DNA from: Cupriavidus numazuensis | GTDB lineage: Bacteria; Pseudomonadota; Gammaproteobacteria; Burkholderiales; Burkholderiaceae | Direction of reading: 5' to 3' | Length of the DNA stretch: 64,000 bases | Assembly: GCF_905397435.1 (NCBI RefSeq) | Contig: NZ_CAJPVI010000015.1 | Coordinates: 1 to 64,000 of the forward strand | Part shown: one piece after another, positions 33,658-43,239 of the stretch | How positions within the stretch are numbered: the first letter of the stretch is position 1 | Layout: every line of letters starts with the position of its first letter | The notes under the pieces: model-generated | Seen by the model: only the letters and a program-made list of their open reading frames with translations | What the model was told of the DNA's origin: nothing | The model's database searches: none | Position numbers and translations under genes: made by a program

Positions 33658-35111
33658 CGGTCCACGCCTCCCATGCACAGGTACTTGATTTCCAGGTACT
33701 CGTCGAGCCCGTACTTCGAGCCCTCACGGCCCAGGCCCGACTGCTTGACGCCGCCGAACGGCGCCACTTCGTTGGAGATCAACCCGGTGTTGATGCCGAC
33801 CATGCCGTATTCGAGTGCCTCGGCCACACGCCACACGCGGCCGATATCGCGGCTGTAGAAGTACGAGGCCAGGCCGAACTCGGTGTCGTTGGCCATGGCA
33901 ATGGCTTCCTCGTCGGACGAAAAGCGGAACAGCGGCGCCAGCGGACCGAAGGTTTCCTCCTTCGCCACGCACATGGCCGGCGTGACGTCGGCCAGCACTG
34001 TCGGTTCGAAGAAGGTGCCGCCGAGCGCATGGCGCTTGCCGCCGGACAGGACGCGCGCACCCTTGCCGAGCGCGTCGGCGATATGCGACTCCACCTTGGC
34101 CACCGCGTCCTGGTTGATCAGCGGGCCCTGCAGCACGCCAGGCTCGACACCATAGCCAACCTTCAGCCTGGCGACCGCGGCGACGAGCTTTTCGGCGAAC
34201 GCGTCGTAGACCTTGTCGTGGACGTAGAGCCGGTTGGCGCAGACGCACGTTTGCCCGGCATTGCGGTACTTGGACGCGATGGCGCCCTCCACCGCCGCAT
34301 CAAGGTCGGCGTCGTCGAACACGATGAACGGCGCGTTGCCGCCGAGTTCCAGCGAAAGCTTCTTGATCGTGTCGGCGGATTGCCGCATCAGGATGCGGCC
34401 CACCTCGGTCGAGCCGGTAAAGCTGAGCTTGCGCACCACCGGGTTGGCGGTCAGTTCGCCGCCGATGGCAACCGCGTTGCCGGTGATCACGCTGAACAGA
34501 CCTGCCGGCAGGCCCGCGCGCTCGGCCAGCACGGCTAATGCCAGCGCGGACAGCGGCGTGTCTTCGGCCGGCTTGAGCACCATCGCACAGCCCGCTGCCA
34601 GCGCCGGGCCAGCCTTGCGCGTGATCATCGCGAGCGGGAAGTTCCACGGCGTGATGGCAGCGCACACGCCCACCGGCTCCTTCACGACCACCAGGCGCTT
34701 GTCGCTGGCTGGCGTGGCCAGCACATCGCCGCTCACGCGCTTGGCTTCCTCGGCGAACCATTCGAGGAAAGAGGCTGCATACACGACTTCACCCTTGGCC
34801 TCGGCCAGCGGCTTGCCCTGCTCGGTGGTCATCAGCAGCGCGAGATCGTCGGCGTGCGCGAGCATCAGTTCGTACCAGGCGCGCAGCACCGTAGCGCGCT
34901 CTCGCGCCGTCTTGCGGCGCCAGCCGGCCTGGGCCGCCTGCGCGGCGTCGATGGCGCGGCGCGTCTCGGCAGCGCCCATTTGAGGCACGGTGCCAATCAG
35001 TGCACCGCTGGCGGGATCGGTCACGGCAAAGGTGGCGCCGCTGTCGGCGTCCTGCCAGTTGCCGGCGAGATAGGCCTGCGCACGCAGCAGGCCGGGGTCC
35101 TTGAGTTGCAT
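33654..35111 (-). CDS. gabD: Succinate-semialdehyde dehydrogenase, NAD(P)+
   Basis: A 485-aa aldehyde dehydrogenase of the GabD type that would oxidise succinate semialdehyde to succinate. It has TPWNFPLAMITRKAGPALAAG, the SFTGSTEVGRILM loop, the Glu in LELGGNAPFIVFDDADLD, and the nucleophile in NAGQTCVCANR with the adjacent cysteine seen in GabD enzymes. FGGVKQSGLGREGSKYGLDEYLEIKY closes the protein as usual. Upstream is the GabT-like aminotransferase, 57 bp away, giving the classic GABA catabolic pair. The next gene starts inside its stop codon. Confidence 0.93.
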   Translation of the reverse strand: MQLKDPGLLRAQAYLAGNWQDADSGATFAVTDPASGALIGTVPQMGAAETRRAIDAAQAAQAGWRRKTARERATVLRAWYELMLAHADDLALLMTTEQGKPLAEAKGEVVYAASFLEWFAEEAKRVSGDVLATPASDKRLVVVKEPVGVCAAITPWNFPLAMITRKAGPALAAGCAMVLKPAEDTPLSALALAVLAERAGLPAGLFSVITGNAVAIGGELTANPVVRKLSFTGSTEVGRILMRQSADTIKKLSLELGGNAPFIVFDDADLDAAVEGAIASKYRNAGQTCVCANRLYVHDKVYDAFAEKLVAAVARLKVGYGVEPGVLQGPLINQDAVAKVESHIADALGKGARVLSGGKRHALGGTFFEPTVLADVTPAMCVAKEETFGPLAPLFRFSSDEEAIAMANDTEFGLASYFYSRDIGRVWRVAEALEYGMVGINTGLISNEVAPFGGVKQSGLGREGSKYGLDEYLEIKYLCMGGVDR

Positions 35112-35168
35112 GAATCGCCTCGTCGATATCGGTGGTGTGGGCGTAGCGGAAAGCCGCGCTTCAGCGCT

Positions 35169-36431
35169 TCAGCGCGTCAGTGCCTCGGCCAGGATGTCCA
35201 GGCCTTCATTCATCACCGCGTCCTGGATCGTCAGCGGGAACAGGAAGCGGATCACGTTGCCGTAGACGCCGCATGACAGCAACAGCAGGCCTTTCTCCAG
35301 CGCGCGGTTCTGCACCGTGCGCGTGAAGTCGGCATCGGGCGTGCCATCGGCCTGCCGGAACTCGACCGCGACCATGCCGCCGACACCGCGCACTTCGGCA
35401 ATCTGCGGCACGCGCGGGCGCAGGCTCTCCAGGCGGGACATCAGGCGCTGGCCCAGTTCGGCGCCGCGTGCAATCAGGTTCTCGCTTTCGAGCACATCCA
35501 GCACCGCCAGCGCCGAGGCCACGGCCAGCGGGTTGCCCGCATACGTGCCGCCCAGGCCGCCGGGGGCGGGCGCGTCCATCACCTCGGCACGGCCGCACAC
35601 GGCCGACAGCGGCATGCCGCCCGCCAGGCTCTTGGCCATGGTGGTGAGGTCCGGCGCCACGTCGTAGTGCTCCATCGCGAACAGCTTGCCTGTGCGGCCG
35701 AAACCGGTCTGCACCTCGTCGGCAATCAGCAGGATGCCGTGCTCGTCGCACACCGCACGCAACGCGCGAACGAACTCCGACGGCGCCACGTTGAAGCCTC
35801 CCTCGCCCTGCACGGGTTCGAAGATGATGGCGGCGACGCGCCTGGGATCGATGTCCGCCTTGAACAGGTGCTGCAGCGCCTTGAGCGAGTCATCGGTGCT
35901 CACGCCATGCAGCGCGCACGGATACGGCGCGTGATAGACCTCGCCCGGGAAGGGCCCGAAGCCGATCTTGTACGGTGCGACCTTGCCGGTCAGCGCCATG
36001 CCCATCATGGTGCGGCCATGGAAGCCGCCCGAGAACGCAATCACACCGGGCCGGCCGGTCGCGGCGCGGGCGATCTTGATGGCGTTCTCGACCGCCTCGG
36101 CGCCCGTGGTGAAGAACGCGGTCTTCTTGGCGGAGCGGCCGGGCGCGCGCTGGTTGATCTTTTCGGCCAGCTCGATGTAGCTGGCGTACGGAACGATCTG
36201 GTAGGCGGTATGCGTGAAGCGGCCCAGTTGCTTTTCCACCGCCTCGACCAGGCGCGGATGACGGTGGCCGGTGTTGAGCACGGCGATGCCCGCGGCGAAG
36301 TCGATATAGCGCTTGCCCTCGACGTCCCAGATCTCCGAGTTCAGCGCGCGCTCGGCGTAAAAATTGCACATCACACCCACGCCACGCGGCGTGGCGGCGT
36401 CCTTGCGGCGGACCAGATCGGCGTTCTTCAT
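35169..36431 (-). CDS. gabT: 4-aminobutyrate aminotransferase-like (class III)
   Basis: A 420-aa class III PLP aminotransferase of the GabT type, converting 4-aminobutyrate and 2-oxoglutarate to succinate semialdehyde and glutamate. It has WDVEGKRYIDFAAGIAVLNTGH, TTGAEAVENAIKIAR, the PLP phosphate region FSGGFHGRTMMGMALTGK, the Asp in LIADEVQTGFGRTG, and the Schiff-base Lys in TMAKSLAGGMPL. The start at 36431 (MKNADLVRRKDAATPRG) has GGAG upstream; the long N-terminal reading frame beyond it is a shadow. A related amine such as 5-aminovalerate or putrescine might also be used. Confidence 0.93.
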   Translation of the reverse strand: MKNADLVRRKDAATPRGVGVMCNFYAERALNSEIWDVEGKRYIDFAAGIAVLNTGHRHPRLVEAVEKQLGRFTHTAYQIVPYASYIELAEKINQRAPGRSAKKTAFFTTGAEAVENAIKIARAATGRPGVIAFSGGFHGRTMMGMALTGKVAPYKIGFGPFPGEVYHAPYPCALHGVSTDDSLKALQHLFKADIDPRRVAAIIFEPVQGEGGFNVAPSEFVRALRAVCDEHGILLIADEVQTGFGRTGKLFAMEHYDVAPDLTTMAKSLAGGMPLSAVCGRAEVMDAPAPGGLGGTYAGNPLAVASALAVLDVLESENLIARGAELGQRLMSRLESLRPRVPQIAEVRGVGGMVAVEFRQADGTPDADFTRTVQNRALEKGLLLLSCGVYGNVIRFLFPLTIQDAVMNEGLDILAEALTR

Positions 36432-36481
36432 CACTTCTCTCCAGTTATCTTTGCTTTGGCTACAGGTTGGATCCGCGCCGC

Positions 36482-38119
36482 TCACGCAGCGGCACGGATC
36501 AGTGTGGGGTCCCATTCCTTGCCGGGAATCGCGCCGATCAGGCGCTGGGTATAGGCGTGCTGCGGAGCGTCGAAAATCTGCGCGGGCGGGCCGGACTCCA
36601 CCACGCGCCCCTTGTGCATCACGATCACGTGGTGGCAGATCTGCGCGGCCACGCGCAGGTCGTGGGTAATGAAGATCAGCCCGATGTTCAGGCGCTTCTG
36701 CAGATCGCCCAGCAGTTCCAGCACCTGCGCCTGCACCGAGACGTCCAGCGCGGAGACCGACTCGTCCGCCACCAGCAGCTTCGGTTCCAGCGCCAGTGCG
36801 CGCGCAATGCCGATGCGCTGGCGCTGGCCGCCGGAGAACTGGTTCGGGTAGCGGTCGAATGCCGACGCCTCCAGGCCAACCAGTTGCAGCAGTTCGCGCG
36901 CACGCGCCTGCGCGGCGGCCACGGGCACGCCGTTGGCGACCGGGCCGTCGCTGATGATGCGCCCCACGGTATGGCGCGGATTGAGCGATGCGAACGGGTC
37001 CTGGAAGATCATCTGCACGTCGCGGCGCAGCGGGCGGAACTGGCGCTCGGACAGTTTCGCGATGTCCTGCCCGTCGAACAGCAACTCGCCGCTCTCGATG
37101 CCGGTCAGCCGCAGCAGGCACTTGCCGATGGTCGACTTGCCCGAGCCCGATTCCCCCACAATGCCCAGCGTTTCGCCGCGGCGCACGGTAAAGCTGACGC
37201 CGTCCACCGCGTTCACCACGCGCTTCTTCGTGAACAGGCCGCCACCGGTGACATAGGTCTTGCGCAGCTCGCGCACCTCCAGCACGGTCTCTGCCTGGCT
37301 GCGCGCGCGCTCGCTGGCGCGGCCGTGCGGCACCGCACCGATCAGGCGCCGCGTGTACGGATGCTGCGGGTGGTTGAGCACTTGTTCCGCGCGGCCCATT
37401 TCCACCAGCACGCCCTTCTCCATCACCGCGACGCGGTCGGCGATCTCCGCCACCACGCCGAAGTCGTGGGTCACGAACATGACACCCATGCCCTTCTCGG
37501 CCTGGATGCGGCGGATCAGGTCCAGGATCTGCGCTTGCGTGGTCACGTCCAGCGCGGTGGTCGGCTCGTCGGCAATCAGCAGCGCGGGCTCGAGCGCGAG
37601 CGCCATCGCAATCACCACGCGCTGGCGCTGGCCGCCCGACAGGCGAAATGGGAAGGCATGCATCAGCGTGGCCGGATCCGGCAGGCCGACGAACTCGAGC
37701 AGTTCGAGTACGCGCCGCGCGCGCGCTTCGCCGGGACAGGCGTGGTGCACGCGCATGACCTCGGCGATCTGGTCGCCCACGGTCATCACCGGGTTCAGCG
37801 CGGACAGCGGCTCCTGGAACACCATCGCCATGTCCTTGCCGCGCATGGCAAGCAGCGTCGCTTCGTCCTGCGCGAGCAGGTCGCGCCCCTTGAACAGGAT
37901 CTGGCCGCTCTCGGGCCTGAGATAGGACGGCAGCAGGCCCATGATGGCGTTGGCGCTCATCGACTTGCCCGAGCCCGATTCGCCGACGATGCAGAGGATT
38001 TCGCCGGCATGCAGGTCATAGGAGATATCGCGCACCGCATAGGGCCGGTCGCCGCCCTTGGGCAGCGCGATCGAAAGATCGCGGATCGACAGCAGGGGCG
38101 CGTGGTCACTGGTTTTCAT
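36482..38119 (-). CDS. Peptide-type ABC transporter, fused double ATPase (DppD-DppF-like)
   Basis: A 545-aa protein with two complete ABC ATPase domains in tandem, equivalent to DppD and DppF of dipeptide importers fused in one chain. Domain 1 (about 10-265): Walker A GESGSGKS, signature LSGGQRQRV, Walker B LLIADEPTT. Domain 2 (about 280-540): Walker A GESGSGKS, signature FSGGQRQRIG, Walker B LLVADESVS. Each domain ends with the NHPQHPYTRRLIGAVP- or DAPQHAYTQRLIGAIPG-like oligopeptide tail. The start is ATG 38119 rather than the preceding GTG. It lies 31 bp after the second permease gene. Confidence 0.95.
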   Translation of the reverse strand: MKTSDHAPLLSIRDLSIALPKGGDRPYAVRDISYDLHAGEILCIVGESGSGKSMSANAIMGLLPSYLRPESGQILFKGRDLLAQDEATLLAMRGKDMAMVFQEPLSALNPVMTVGDQIAEVMRVHHACPGEARARRVLELLEFVGLPDPATLMHAFPFRLSGGQRQRVVIAMALALEPALLIADEPTTALDVTTQAQILDLIRRIQAEKGMGVMFVTHDFGVVAEIADRVAVMEKGVLVEMGRAEQVLNHPQHPYTRRLIGAVPHGRASERARSQAETVLEVRELRKTYVTGGGLFTKKRVVNAVDGVSFTVRRGETLGIVGESGSGKSTIGKCLLRLTGIESGELLFDGQDIAKLSERQFRPLRRDVQMIFQDPFASLNPRHTVGRIISDGPVANGVPVAAAQARARELLQLVGLEASAFDRYPNQFSGGQRQRIGIARALALEPKLLVADESVSALDVSVQAQVLELLGDLQKRLNIGLIFITHDLRVAAQICHHVIVMHKGRVVESGPPAQIFDAPQHAYTQRLIGAIPGKEWDPTLIRAAA

Positions 38120-38150
38120 CACAGTATTCCTTGGCTAGTCCGGGGGGCGG

Positions 38151-38990
38151 TCACTCGCCGCGGCGGCGAAGCTGCGGGTTCATGGCGTCGTTCAGGCCTT
38201 CGCCGATCAGGTTGATCGACAGCACGGTAAGCAGGATGGCCACGCCCGGCCACACGCTCATCCACCAGGCTTCGCGGATCATGGTGCGCGCCGCGCCGAT
38301 CATGAAGCCCCAGCTCATCATGTTGCGGTCGCCCAGGCCCAGGAACGACAGCGCGGATTCCGTCAGGATCGCGGTCGCGACCATGAACGAGGCCGACACG
38401 ATGATTGGCGACATGGCGTTGGGCAGGATCTGCGTGCAGATGATGCGCACCGGCTTCTGCCCGATGACCACCGCGGCCTGCACGAACTCCCGCTGCTTGA
38501 GCGAAAGGAACTCGCCACGCACCAGGCGCGCCACCGGCGGCCACGACACCACCGAGATGGCGGCAACGATCGAATAGATCGACGGGTTGAAGATGGCCAC
38601 GATCACGACCGCCATCGCCAGTTGCGGGATGGTCTGGAAGAACTCGGTAATGCGCATCAGCGCATCGTCGATGCGGCCGCCGCAGTAGCCGGCCACCGCG
38701 CCCACGGCGACACCCACGGCCAACGCCACCGCAGTGGAGATCACGCCCACCAGCAGTGATACGCGCGCACCGTACAGCATGCCCGCCGTAATGTCGCGGC
38801 CCAGCATGTCCGTGCCAAACGGCATGGACGCGTCGGTGAACGGCTTCACCAGCGGCTCGGCCACCATCAGCCACGGAGATTCCTGGTAGAAGACCGGCGC
38901 CAGCATGGCCAGCGCCAGCACCGCCAGCAGCACGAGCAGGCCGATCACCGCGCCGTAGTTGCGGCAGTAGCGTTGCAGGAAGGCTTTCAT
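38151..38990 (-). CDS. Peptide-type ABC transporter permease (DppC-like)
   Basis: A 279-aa inner-membrane permease of the DppC/OppC kind. The N-terminal helix (YGAVIGLLVLLAVLALAMLAPVFY), the periplasmic FGTDMLGRDITAGMLYGARVSLLVG motif and the cytoplasmic EAA loop (REFVQAAVVIGQKPVRII) are all typical. It starts at 38990, overlapping the stop of the DppB-like gene by 4 bp (ATGA). The C-terminus (GEGLNDAMNPQLRRRGE) matches the family's usual GDGLRDALDPR ending. It pairs with the DppB-like protein to form the channel. Confidence 0.95.
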   Translation of the reverse strand: MKAFLQRYCRNYGAVIGLLVLLAVLALAMLAPVFYQESPWLMVAEPLVKPFTDASMPFGTDMLGRDITAGMLYGARVSLLVGVISTAVALAVGVAVGAVAGYCGGRIDDALMRITEFFQTIPQLAMAVVIVAIFNPSIYSIVAAISVVSWPPVARLVRGEFLSLKQREFVQAAVVIGQKPVRIICTQILPNAMSPIIVSASFMVATAILTESALSFLGLGDRNMMSWGFMIGAARTMIREAWWMSVWPGVAILLTVLSINLIGEGLNDAMNPQLRRRGE

Positions 38991-40003
38991 GCTGCGGCTC
39001 CCGTGGCGCCCGCCGCAATGCGCGGGTCGATAAAGCGGTAGATCACATCGGTGACCAGGTTGAAGAACACCACCAGCGCCGAGGTCACGAAGAAGATCCC
39101 GAGCAGCAACTGGTAGTCGCGCTGCAGCAGCGCATCGAACATCAGGCGGCCGATACCGGGCCACGAGAACACGGTTTCGGTCAGCACCGCGCCGCCGGCC
39201 ATCTGGCCAAGCTGGATGCCGGCGAAGGTAATCACCGGCAGCAGCGCGTTGCGCAGCACATGCAGGCGGATCACGCGGCCGGCCGGCACGCCCTTGGCCC
39301 GCGCGGTCTTGACATAGTCCATGCCCATCACCTCCAGCATGGAAGCGCGCGTCAGGCGCACATACACCGCCATGAAGAAGCAGCCGAGCGACACGGTCGG
39401 CAGGATCAGGTGCAGCGCAATGTCCCCGACGCGTTCGAGCCCGGTATAGCCGGCGCCGATGGATTCCATGCCGAACGCCGGCAGCCAGCCCAGCACCACC
39501 GAGAACAGGATGATCGCCATCAGCGACAGCCAGAACAGCGGCGTGGCGTACAGCAGCAGCGCGCCAGACATCACCGCGCTGTCGATCCAGCGTCGGCGGT
39601 TCTCGTAGCGCGTGCGTGCCGCGATCACGCCAAGCAGCACGCCCAGGATGATCGAGAAGAGAAAGGCACCGCTCATCAGCAGGAACGTGGCGGGCAGCCG
39701 GTCAAGGATCAGGTCCAGCACCGGCAGGTGGTTACGGTAGGAATAGCCCAGGTCGAGCCGGGCCACGCCCTTGAGATAGATGCCGAGCTGCGTCAGCACA
39801 GGCTGGTCAAGGCCGAACTGCTCGCGCAGCTGGTTGACGAAGGCGGCATCGCCGGCACCGGCTTCGCCTGCCATCACCGTGGCGGGATCGCCCGGCGCCA
39901 TGCGGATCAGGAAGAAGTTGATAACGACCACGCCGAGGACGACCACGACGGCCTTGCCGAGACGCGCGCCAAGGAAGGATAGAAAGTTCACGGCTTGCTC
40001 CAT
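38987..40003 (-). CDS. Peptide-type ABC transporter permease (DppB-like)
   Basis: A 338-aa permease with six membrane helices. The N-terminal segment (VVVVLGVVVINFFLIRMAPGDPA) is the DppB/OppB signature, followed by the periplasmic loop LREQFGLDQPVLTQLGIYLKG, the TRASMLEVMGMDYVKTARAKG EAA-like loop and a C-terminal DPRIA. The start at 40003 (MEQAVNF) is the first that gives a normal N-terminus; the upstream frame is a shadow. The SD is weak. It overlaps the DppC-like start by 4 bp. Confidence 0.95.
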   Translation of the reverse strand: MEQAVNFLSFLGARLGKAVVVVLGVVVINFFLIRMAPGDPATVMAGEAGAGDAAFVNQLREQFGLDQPVLTQLGIYLKGVARLDLGYSYRNHLPVLDLILDRLPATFLLMSGAFLFSIILGVLLGVIAARTRYENRRRWIDSAVMSGALLLYATPLFWLSLMAIILFSVVLGWLPAFGMESIGAGYTGLERVGDIALHLILPTVSLGCFFMAVYVRLTRASMLEVMGMDYVKTARAKGVPAGRVIRLHVLRNALLPVITFAGIQLGQMAGGAVLTETVFSWPGIGRLMFDALLQRDYQLLLGIFFVTSALVVFFNLVTDVIYRFIDPRIAAGATGAAA

Positions 40004-40140
40004 GCTGGCGGCCGGGGCAGTCGACCACGACAACGGGATGCAGCTGGCCCTCACCGTGCCCCATATGGGGTGCGGCGACGGCAGCAAATCGGGGCGTACC
40101 GCCCGGCCGGCTCAGGCACGGGCGGCGTCTTGCGTCTCGC

Positions 40141-41745
40141 TCAGTTCTTCTCGATCGAGACGTTGTCGAAGGACTCGTTCAGGCCGATCGCGGTGGTGAC
40201 GAGGTTCTTGACGTGCTTGCGATACAGCGTCGGGAACTCCACCTCGAACAGGTTGGCGTTGGCCACCTCGGTCACCAGGATCTTCTGCAGCTCGCTGTAC
40301 ATCTTCTGGCGCTCCGCAGGGTCCATGGTCGAACCAGCCTTGGCCCACAGGTCGTCCGCCTTCGCGTTGCTGTAGCCCTGCACGTTGGCGAACGGCGTGC
40401 CCTTGACGATATTGCGCGTCACATAGAGCCGCTCCACGCCCAGCGCGGGGTCGCCGTACTGGTAGGTGTAGGTGGTGGTCAGGTCGAAGTCCCAGTTGCT
40501 GACGCGCGCCGACCACGTCCCCGCGTCGGCCGACTCGATGCTGACCTTGAAGCCGAGCTGCTCCAGCATCTGCTTGACGTACTCGTCCAGGCGATCCCAG
40601 TTGGCGCCATACGAAGTCGACAGGATCTTGATCGGGTACTTGCCCACGTCGACACCCGATTCCTTGACCAGGTCGCGCGCCTTCTTCAGATTGAAGTCGT
40701 ACTCGGGCATGTTCTTGTCGAAGAACAGCGTGGTCGACGAGAACGGGCTGATCGCCGGCTTGCCCATGCCGAAGAAGATGTTGTTGACGATCATCTTGCG
40801 GTTGAGCGCGTGCATGACCGCCTGACGGACCTTCACATTGTCGAACGGCGGCTTGCGCTCGTTGAGCAGCATGCTCGCCATCGGCGAGAACATCTCCCAG
40901 CCCTTGGTGGTGTACTCCACGTTCGGCAGCGCGCGCAGGCGCTTGACGTCCACGTTGTCGACATCGCCGCCGCGCAGCACCTGCACGTCGCCCTTTTCGA
41001 ACGCCACCGCACGCGAAGCGGAATCCGGGATCACGTAGAAGACGACCTCGTCCAGGTACGGCTTGCCCTTCTTCCAGTAGTCCGGGAACCTGGCCAGCTT
41101 GATATACGCGCCCTTCTTCCACTCCTTGAACATGAAGGGGCCGGTGCCGACGGGCTTCTGGTTGGCCGGGTTGTTGCGGTAGTCGGTGCCGTCGTAGATG
41201 TGCTTGGGCATCATCGGCATGGTGCCGGTCTCGAACATCGAGATGAACGGCGGGAACGGCTCCTTCAGCTTGATCTCGACCGTGCTGTCGTTGACGGCGC
41301 GGATCGACGCCATGTACTTGTTGATGACCGCGCGCGTGCGCACATGCACGTCGCGCAGCATCTTGTCGATCGAAAACACCACGTCGGCCGACGTGAACGG
41401 CTTGCCGTCATGCCACTTGACGCCCTTCTGCAGCTCGAAGGTATAGGTCAGGCCATCCGGCGAGATGGACCACGATTTGGCCAGTTCCGGCCGGGGCTTG
41501 AGGTCCGGGCCGTAGGTCAGCAGGCCCTGGTAGATCTTGCCCGCCACGTACTGGGTCGGCGCCTGCGAGTTCATCGCGCTCACCAGGATGGGCGGCTCGG
41601 GCTGGACGATGCCGGACAGCGTGCCGCCTTTGGTCTGGGCCATGGCGTTGCCGGCCGGCAGCGCCAGCGGCAGCAGCGAAAGGCCGGCAGCGGCCAGGGC
41701 CATCGAACATGCGCTCCTCGTCAGGCGCATCTTGAATCGGTTCAT
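40141..41745 (-). CDS. Peptide-type ABC transporter substrate-binding protein (SBP_bac_5)
   Basis: A 534-aa periplasmic cluster C binding protein (DppA/OppA-type). Signal peptide at residues 1-36 (SMALAAAGLSLLPLALPAGNAMAQ). Typical family blocks: LAKSWSISPDGLTYTFELQKGVKWHDGKPFTSADVV, GTGPFMFKEWKKGAYIKL, and LNERKPPFDNVKVRQAVMHALNRK. This class binds peptides, nickel, sugars or modified amino acids, so the ligand cannot be predicted from motifs. The start is ATG 41745 with AGGAA upstream. It is the second gene of the long operon, 67 bp after the M20 deacylase gene. Confidence 0.95.
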   Translation of the reverse strand: MNRFKMRLTRSACSMALAAAGLSLLPLALPAGNAMAQTKGGTLSGIVQPEPPILVSAMNSQAPTQYVAGKIYQGLLTYGPDLKPRPELAKSWSISPDGLTYTFELQKGVKWHDGKPFTSADVVFSIDKMLRDVHVRTRAVINKYMASIRAVNDSTVEIKLKEPFPPFISMFETGTMPMMPKHIYDGTDYRNNPANQKPVGTGPFMFKEWKKGAYIKLARFPDYWKKGKPYLDEVVFYVIPDSASRAVAFEKGDVQVLRGGDVDNVDVKRLRALPNVEYTTKGWEMFSPMASMLLNERKPPFDNVKVRQAVMHALNRKMIVNNIFFGMGKPAISPFSSTTLFFDKNMPEYDFNLKKARDLVKESGVDVGKYPIKILSTSYGANWDRLDEYVKQMLEQLGFKVSIESADAGTWSARVSNWDFDLTTTYTYQYGDPALGVERLYVTRNIVKGTPFANVQGYSNAKADDLWAKAGSTMDPAERQKMYSELQKILVTEVANANLFEVEFPTLYRKHVKNLVTTAIGLNESFDNVSIEKN

Positions 41746-41812
41746 CGGGCAGTTCCTCAGTTTGGTGTGGACATCGGGATGGCAATGCCGGTTGTGCTTG
41801 CGCGCGGCTTCT

Positions 41813-43168
41813 TCAGGCTGCGTCGCCGGCCGGTTCCACGCCGCACCAGTCCACCAGGAACTGGGCCAGCGTCGTGGTCACGCGCACCATGCTCTCCAGC
41901 GACACCGATTCGTCGATGCCGTGGATATTGCGGGCCTGCGGGCCATAGCAGGTCACGGGCGTTTCCAGCCCGATGCGGAAATGCCGGGCATCGGTGGTCG
42001 CCGTGGTCGCCTCGCGGCGGATCGGCTCACCGTTGACCTTGCGGTGCGCTTCGCCCAGCGCCTGCATGCTGGGCACATCGAGATCGAATTCGCAGCCGGG
42101 CGCATGAAAGCCCTCATAGCGGATGCGCAGTTCGAGATTGCTGGCCAGGCGTTCCACGGTCGCGCGGATGCGCGCCTCGACCGTGGCCTTGGCCTCGTTG
42201 ATATCCATGCTGGGGAAGAAGCCGATGCGCACGCCCAGCGTGCACGTGCACGGCACCGACGAATTCCATTCCCCGCCCTGGATCTGGCCCAGGTTGAAAT
42301 TGATCGGATGAGCGTGGTCGCGGTACACCGCGGGACGGTGCTCCGGGCGGTTCCATTCGGCTTCAAGCTGGCGCAGGTCTTCCATCACCGCAATGCCGGC
42401 CTCGACCGGATTGACGCCGCTGGTCATGTACGCGGCATGGGCGGGCTTGCCGGTCAGTTCGATGAACATCCAGAACACGCCCACCTGCGCGCTCATCAGG
42501 CTTTCGCCGAGCGGCTCGGGAATGATCACGGTGTCGAACGAAGCCAGCTTGCCGGCGCCAACCGCGCTGCGAAGCGCCGCGACCGTGGCCAGCGCGCCAT
42601 TGCCGGTGTTCTCTTCTTCAAGCACGGCATTGAAGCCGACCGCCCCGGCCGGGCGCAGGCCCAGGCTGGCCAGCGCCTTGAACGCGGCCAGCGCGCACAC
42701 GATGCCGCCCTTCATGTCGCCGGCACCGCGCCCGTAGAGCCATCCGTCCCGGACCACCGGCTCGAACGGCGACTGGCTCCACATCGATTCGGGCCCGGTC
42801 GGCACCACGTCGAGATGGCCATTGAACAGCACCGACCGGCCGCCCTTGCGGCTGGGCCGGTGCGTGGCCAGCAGGTTGTAGCGGCCGCCGTCGGGACAGC
42901 AGGCCGGCGAGTACATCGGCAGGTGCCGGATGTCCTCGGTACGCAGCGCGATGCGCTCGGAAGCCAGGCCCAGCTCGGCCAGCGCCGCTTCGATGAAGTC
43001 GGCGGCGGGCTGCTCTTCGCCCGACGGACTCCTGGCCGCCACAAAGCCCGACAGCGTCTCGACCATGTAGGGCAAGAGCGCGCGCACGGCGCCGGAGAGT
43101 TCGTCGGTGGTTGGCACCGCGGCCTGCTGCGAGGACGCGTGAGCCGCGAAGGAATCGGAACCTGACAT
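41813..43168 (-). CDS. M20 metallopeptidase, ArgE/DapE-like deacylase
   Basis: A 451-aa binuclear zinc deacylase/peptidase of the ArgE/DapE/ACY1 group. Metal ligands: His and Asp in FNGHLDVVPTGP, Asp in GRGAGDMKGG, Glu-Glu in LEEENTGNG. The lid/dimer domain includes CTCTLGVRIGFFP, and the final His region lies near NIHGIDESVSLES. No signal peptide, so it is cytoplasmic. It would deacylate an imported N-acyl amino acid or split a dipeptide. The start at 43168 has AGGAG directly upstream. It is the first gene of the 13-gene operon, facing the MocR-type regulator across 146 bp. Confidence 0.93.
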   Translation of the reverse strand: MSGSDSFAAHASSQQAAVPTTDELSGAVRALLPYMVETLSGFVAARSPSGEEQPAADFIEAALAELGLASERIALRTEDIRHLPMYSPACCPDGGRYNLLATHRPSRKGGRSVLFNGHLDVVPTGPESMWSQSPFEPVVRDGWLYGRGAGDMKGGIVCALAAFKALASLGLRPAGAVGFNAVLEEENTGNGALATVAALRSAVGAGKLASFDTVIIPEPLGESLMSAQVGVFWMFIELTGKPAHAAYMTSGVNPVEAGIAVMEDLRQLEAEWNRPEHRPAVYRDHAHPINFNLGQIQGGEWNSSVPCTCTLGVRIGFFPSMDINEAKATVEARIRATVERLASNLELRIRYEGFHAPGCEFDLDVPSMQALGEAHRKVNGEPIRREATTATTDARHFRIGLETPVTCYGPQARNIHGIDESVSLESMVRVTTTLAQFLVDWCGVEPAGDAA

Positions 43169-43239
43169 GAATACTCCTGGCGTGTGGGGGCTGGCGAGGG
43201 GGACACGTGGGCCGCCGACCGGAACCTGACTGATCGTGC

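Noticed and set aside
28331-43168. Several long plus-strand open frames opposite the operon
   Set aside because: They are high-GC shadows antisense to clear enzymes and rich in Arg/His/Ala with no family signals.
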